This document shows, piece by piece, positions 60,572 to 64,000 of a stretch of DNA of 64,000 nt. A program made the position numbers and the translations under genes. Location of the stretch: the NCBI RefSeq assembly GCF_963920925.1, contig NZ_CAWUDI010000025.1, positions 1-64,000 on the forward strand, given 5' to 3'. Each line of letters starts with the position of its first letter. The stretch's first letter is position 1. The notes beneath the pieces were generated by a model that did not search any database, was not told the origin of the DNA, and was given only the letters and a program-made list of their open reading frames with translations. Origin of the DNA: Rivularia sp963920925 (lineage in GTDB: Bacteria; Cyanobacteriota; Cyanobacteriia; Cyanobacteriales; Nostocaceae).

Positions 60572-62080
60572 GTGAAAATTAATCGTCACTTAAATACCGA
60601 TAGTCTTCGTTCCGATCTTAAACGTCGATCGCTTTTATCTGGTTTAATTAACTTTGCATCTCAACCAATAAAACTTGTTTTAGGAATTGGCTCAACTGCT
60701 ATCTTGGCTAGGATATTAACCCCTGGAGACTTTGGTTTAGTCGCAATGGTTGCACCTCTACTTGCTTTAGCCGACAGTTTGAGTAATTTTGGTTTAGAAA
60801 CTGCTGCCGTACAAAAGGAAGAACTCGATAACGAACAACTTAGCCTCAGCTTCTGGCTATCGTTGAAAGTTAACGCCCTCATTGTTGGTTTGATGGTAAT
60901 TATGGCTCCGATTCTTGCCCATTTTTATGGGAAACAAGAGTTAATTGGAATTACCCTTTTGATGACTTTTAGTTTTCTTGTAGTTTGTTTGACATTTGTG
61001 CATAAGTCACTGTTAAAACGACAGATGCGTTTTGGCGTACTCACGATAATTGAAGTTATTTCACAAGTTGTTGCTGCGGCGATCGCCATTTTTGCCGCTT
61101 ATAAAGGTTGGAGCTATTGGGCATTAGTATTACAGTTAGTTGTAATGCAGTTGATACAAAGTATCGGTTATTTGATAATTTGTCCTTGGCTACCCGAAAA
61201 ACAGATTAAAAGTGAGAAAACCAACGTAAACTTGCAGGCTATGTTATCTTACGGGGCGCATTTGACGGGTTTTAGGTTTCTCATGCGTATCGGTATGCAA
61301 TTAGACCGTATACTTGTTGGTTACTTAAGTGGAGCTACAGCATTAGGACTTTACCAAGTTGCCTATAAATGGTCTTATTTCTCTTTTGAACAAGTTTACT
61401 TTCCACTTTTTGACGTAGCAGTATCTAGCTTTAGTCGCACGCTACACGATACAAATTTATATCGCAGCTACTGCCGCAAAGGACTAATGTTACTGTTTAC
61501 TCTATGTATGCCAGCCCTAACATTTTCATTTGTTGAAGCCCAGAACCTGCTGGTATTGCTACTGGGGAATCAGTGGTTAGAAGCGGTTCCGCTGTTTCAA
61601 GTTTTAAGTATAGCGATATTTTTCGGTAGTATGTACCGAGTAACTAAATGGCTTTATGTATCCGCAGGTCAAACTCAGCAGCAGTTTCGTTGGGGGCTGA
61701 TTCATACACCGATTGTAATTGTCGCCGTAGCTATTGGTTCGCAATGGGGTGCTATTGGTGTTGCCACAGGTTATACCACAGCAACTTGTTTATTGACTTT
61801 TCCATCAGTAGCCTTTTGTTTGAAAACATCTCCTTTAACCGCAAAAGATTTTCTCGCCGCAGTCTTTTGTCCGGCTTTTTCTTCTATTAGTACAGCAATT
61901 ATTCTATATTTATGCAAGCAAATATTGCCAAGTTTTGACAATACAATTATTACTTTATCTGTCAGTTTTCTGATTTTTTGTATTACCTATATTTTATTTT
62001 GGTTCGTGCTTCCCGGAGGCAGAAAAGCTATAGCAGAAGTCTGGCAAAATATAAAACAACTACGTAAAAAATCTAATTAG
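60572..62080 (+). CDS. wzx: Polysaccharide flippase (Wzx-like, MOP superfamily)
   Basis: A 502-residue membrane transporter with 12-14 helices. RRSLLSGLINFASQPIKLVL, ILARILTPGDFGLVAMVAPL, FGLETAAVQKEELDNEQLSL and RIGMQLDRILVGYLSGATAL, then GLYQVAYKWSYFSFEQVYFP, match the MOP exporter family. It flips lipid-linked oligosaccharide repeat units to the outer leaflet. GTG 60572 follows the sulfotransferase stop by two bases, so translation is coupled: a strong hint that sulfated units are what it exports. Confidence 0.9.
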   Translation: MKINRHLNTDSLRSDLKRRSLLSGLINFASQPIKLVLGIGSTAILARILTPGDFGLVAMVAPLLALADSLSNFGLETAAVQKEELDNEQLSLSFWLSLKVNALIVGLMVIMAPILAHFYGKQELIGITLLMTFSFLVVCLTFVHKSLLKRQMRFGVLTIIEVISQVVAAAIAIFAAYKGWSYWALVLQLVVMQLIQSIGYLIICPWLPEKQIKSEKTNVNLQAMLSYGAHLTGFRFLMRIGMQLDRILVGYLSGATALGLYQVAYKWSYFSFEQVYFPLFDVAVSSFSRTLHDTNLYRSYCRKGLMLLFTLCMPALTFSFVEAQNLLVLLLGNQWLEAVPLFQVLSIAIFFGSMYRVTKWLYVSAGQTQQQFRWGLIHTPIVIVAVAIGSQWGAIGVATGYTTATCLLTFPSVAFCLKTSPLTAKDFLAAVFCPAFSSISTAIILYLCKQILPSFDNTIITLSVSFLIFCITYILFWFVLPGGRKAIAEVWQNIKQLRKKSN

Positions 62081-62140
62081 TTTTGAAAAGATTGTAATTG
62101 TAAATCTTAAAAATCTCACCAATATAACAAATCTAATAAA

Positions 62141-63043
62141 ATGAACAACTCCAACAAATCAACACCATTTATTTCTATCGTTATCCCCACTTATAACCGT
62201 CCCGAAAGATTAGCAGACTGTCTTGAATCTTTGAGTAACTTAGAATATCCTGCCGATCGCTTTGAATTGGTAGTAGTTGATGACGGTAGTAAAATGTCAC
62301 TCGAACCAGTAGTAGAACGCTTCAAAGAACGGTTAGAAATTACGCTCCTTAAACAAGAAAATCAAGGTCCTGCAACCGCTCGAAATACTGGTGCAAAACT
62401 TGCAAAGGGAGATTTTCTAGCTTTTACCGACGATGACTGTAAACCCGCACCGGATTGGTTAGATAAATTAGCCGCACGTTTCGCTACAGCACCAGAATGC
62501 ATGATAGGTGGTAAAACTCTCAACGCTCTTTCCAATAATCTTTATTCAACTACCTCTCAAGTATTGATTGACTATTTATATAACTATTACAACTTAGATT
62601 CTAAACGGTCAAACTTCTTCGCATCTAATAATTTTGCCCTACCATCAGATAGATTTCAAGCTCTCGGAGGTTTCGACACAACTTTTCCGTTAGCAGCAGG
62701 AGAAGATAGAGAATTTTGCGATCGCTGGCTGCAATACGGCAACAAAATGGTTTACGCGCCAGAAGTTCAGGTGTATCATGCTCATAAATTAACATTATCT
62801 AGTTACTGGCGGCAGCACTTTTTTTACGGGCGCGGCGCTTTCTGCTTTCATCAAGTTCGTGCCAAACGCGCTCATACAGAAATTAAAGTTGAGCCAATAT
62901 CATTTTATTTAAATTTATTAAAATATCCTTTATCGCAACAAATACCTCAACCGAAATTGTTACTCTCTGGATTACTATTTGTCTCGCAAGTTGCTAGTAC
63001 AGCAGGCTTTTTCTGGGAAAGAACTCATCAAACTAGTAATTAA
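62141..63043 (+). CDS. Family-2 glycosyltransferase
   Basis: 300 residues: TPFISIVIPTYNRPERLADC, RFELVVVDDGSKMSLEPVVE, NQGPATARNTGAKLAKGDFL, AFTDDDCKPAPDWLDKLAAR (DDD metal motif), FASNNFALPSDRFQALGGFD and AAGEDREFCDRWLQYGNKMV (EDREFCDR acceptor region). It is a classic soluble GT2 with a basic tail. It lies 61 bp after the flippase and just before a further membrane protein, in the same polysaccharide run. Confidence 0.9.
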   Translation: MNNSNKSTPFISIVIPTYNRPERLADCLESLSNLEYPADRFELVVVDDGSKMSLEPVVERFKERLEITLLKQENQGPATARNTGAKLAKGDFLAFTDDDCKPAPDWLDKLAARFATAPECMIGGKTLNALSNNLYSTTSQVLIDYLYNYYNLDSKRSNFFASNNFALPSDRFQALGGFDTTFPLAAGEDREFCDRWLQYGNKMVYAPEVQVYHAHKLTLSSYWRQHFFYGRGAFCFHQVRAKRAHTEIKVEPISFYLNLLKYPLSQQIPQPKLLLSGLLFVSQVASTAGFFWERTHQTSN

Positions 63044-63099
63044 TTAGATATTTGGTAGATATTTGGCAATACTTAAAAAAAATTTAGTTTAAACAACTG

Positions 63100-64000
63100 A
63101 TGGCTACTACCCAAAAACGACTGACTCAACCAAATAGCTTTTTATCAAAATATCTTACTTACTCAAACTGTCTGATCTTAGTTTTCTTTGTTCTCAGTTT
63201 TATCGGCATCCTTAATCATGAAATGTGGCGCGATGAAACTCAGGCATGGTTAATAGCAAGAGATGCTTCTACTTTAACTGACTTATATGAAAACTTAAAA
63301 TACGAGGGACATCCAGGATTATGGCACTTATGTTTGTTTTTAATTACGAAGTTTACTCATAATCCTTTTGCAATGCAGTTTTTTCATATACTGATTTCGA
63401 CTGCTGTTGTTTGGGTTTTTGTGAAGCTATCGCCTTTCAATATTTTACAAAAAACACTTTTTACTTTTAGTTATTTTCCTCTATTTGAATATAATATTAT
63501 TAGCAGAAATTATAGTATAGGATTATTATTAATTTTTATGTTTTGTTATCTTTTCACTCAAAAAAATAGGAATTTTATTAGTTTATTTTCAGTTTTAGCT
63601 CTTTTAGCGAATACAAATCTTTATTGTTTAATCATATGTTTGTGTTTAAGTGCTGCTTTAATCGTCGATACAATTAGACTACATAAAAACAATCAATATA
63701 AATTAAGTCGCAAACAGATAAATAATCTAAGTATAGGCTTGATTATATTATTATTAGGTCTAGGTATATGCGTTTTTCAGCTACTTCCTGTTGCCATACA
63801 AGATACCGCCAAAGATATACAGCAAAATATTGGACAAGAAACAGCTACATCAACTACATCAAAATTTGATTTATTATCAACTTTATTAAAGCGGTTGACA
63901 TATTCTTTGAGGGCAATTTGGTATAGCTACATTCCTATACCACAATTTTGGGAATACCACTTCTGGACTAAAAATATTACTGAGAATTCATTGATATTGA
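63100..64000 (+). CDS. Membrane glycosyltransferase-like protein (GT39/PMT-type), partial
   Basis: The frame starts ATG 63100 and runs off the window: MATTQKRLTQPNSFLSKYLT, then LVFFVLSFIGILNHEMWRDE (a hydrophobic helix and the acidic WRDE loop), TQAWLIARDASTLTDLYENL, KYEGHPGLWHLCLFLITKFT. The helix-loop pattern 'WRDE.QAW' followed by 'GHPGLWH' is that of bacterial dolichyl/polyprenyl-sugar-using transferases (GT39-like). At least eight helices lie in the visible part. The end is missing. It fits the polysaccharide locus as a transferase acting on the outer face. Confidence 0.75.
   Translation, partial: MATTQKRLTQPNSFLSKYLTYSNCLILVFFVLSFIGILNHEMWRDETQAWLIARDASTLTDLYENLKYEGHPGLWHLCLFLITKFTHNPFAMQFFHILISTAVVWVFVKLSPFNILQKTLFTFSYFPLFEYNIISRNYSIGLLLIFMFCYLFTQKNRNFISLFSVLALLANTNLYCLIICLCLSAALIVDTIRLHKNNQYKLSRKQINNLSIGLIILLLGLGICVFQLLPVAIQDTAKDIQQNIGQETATSTTSKFDLLSTLLKRLTYSLRAIWYSYIPIPQFWEYHFWTKNITENSLIL

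Overview
The window is chromosomal DNA of a cyanobacterium, most likely a filamentous, heterocyst-forming type (Nostocales: the Nostoc, Calothrix and Rivularia group). The DNA is AT-rich and carries many copies of the HIP1 palindrome GCGATCGC. Intergenic gaps are packed with short tandem repeats typical of these genomes, such as TTTTAGA/TTTTGGA, AATTCCC and AGTTGTT heptads, plus interspersed hairpins. Gene content also fits: split pntA1-pntA2-pntB, ABA4-like DUF4281, DUF2808, PrxQ, polyphosphate glucokinase, and the cyanobacterial order rpmH-rnpA-PH-yidC-jag-yceD. No rRNA, tRNA, CRISPR array, complete insertion sequence or prophage was seen.

Layout. 1-4.1 kb: a decayed DUF433/DUF5615 toxin-antitoxin pair, a CysA-type ABC ATPase, a DUF1232 protein with a small membrane partner, and relics of Uma2 and Excalibur proteins. 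4.2-7 kb: holB, tmk, trxA and a divergent ArsR-type regulator. 7-16 kb: a pentapeptide-repeat membrane protein, a frameshifted phosphodiester glycosidase, three tandem von Willebrand A (VWA) genes with a charged partner gene, an HxlR regulator, polyphosphate glucokinase, DUF4281 and a HAD-like phosphatase. 15.6-20 kb: a beta-barrel gene cut by an in-frame stop, an L,D-transpeptidase, KDPG aldolase and an exported WD40 protein. 20-24 kb: the ffh, rpsP, khpA, phoH group. 24-29 kb: an ABC exporter with two paralogous permeases. 29-43 kb: leuB, prepilin peptidase, accD, an MFS transporter, a sugar-binding protein, a fused pseudogene, the proton-translocating transhydrogenase operon and DUF2808. 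43.5-47 kb: the RNase P / YidC operon. 47-51 kb: a scar where two truncated genes meet, a second ABC exporter and PrxQ. 51.5-64 kb: a surface-polysaccharide locus with three GT2 enzymes, one GT4, a UGM-like flavoenzyme, a sulfotransferase, a Wzx-type flippase and two large membrane (GT-C-like) proteins. The locus runs off the window.

How the genes work together. The 52.6-64 kb genes share one strand and probably assemble and export a sulfated glycan. The rpmH-yceD group supports RNA maturation and membrane-protein insertion. The pnt operon couples the proton gradient to NADPH supply.

The most striking theme is decay and remodelling. Gene relics include three serial C-terminal ghost copies of the GT-C gene, a fused transglutaminase/ATP-grasp pseudogene, a head-on junction of two truncated genes, and several single-site disruptions. 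In addition, heptad repeats have grown into the 3' or 5' ends of at least seven genes and now encode their last or first residues. All functions are inferred from motifs and recalled families; no database search was run.
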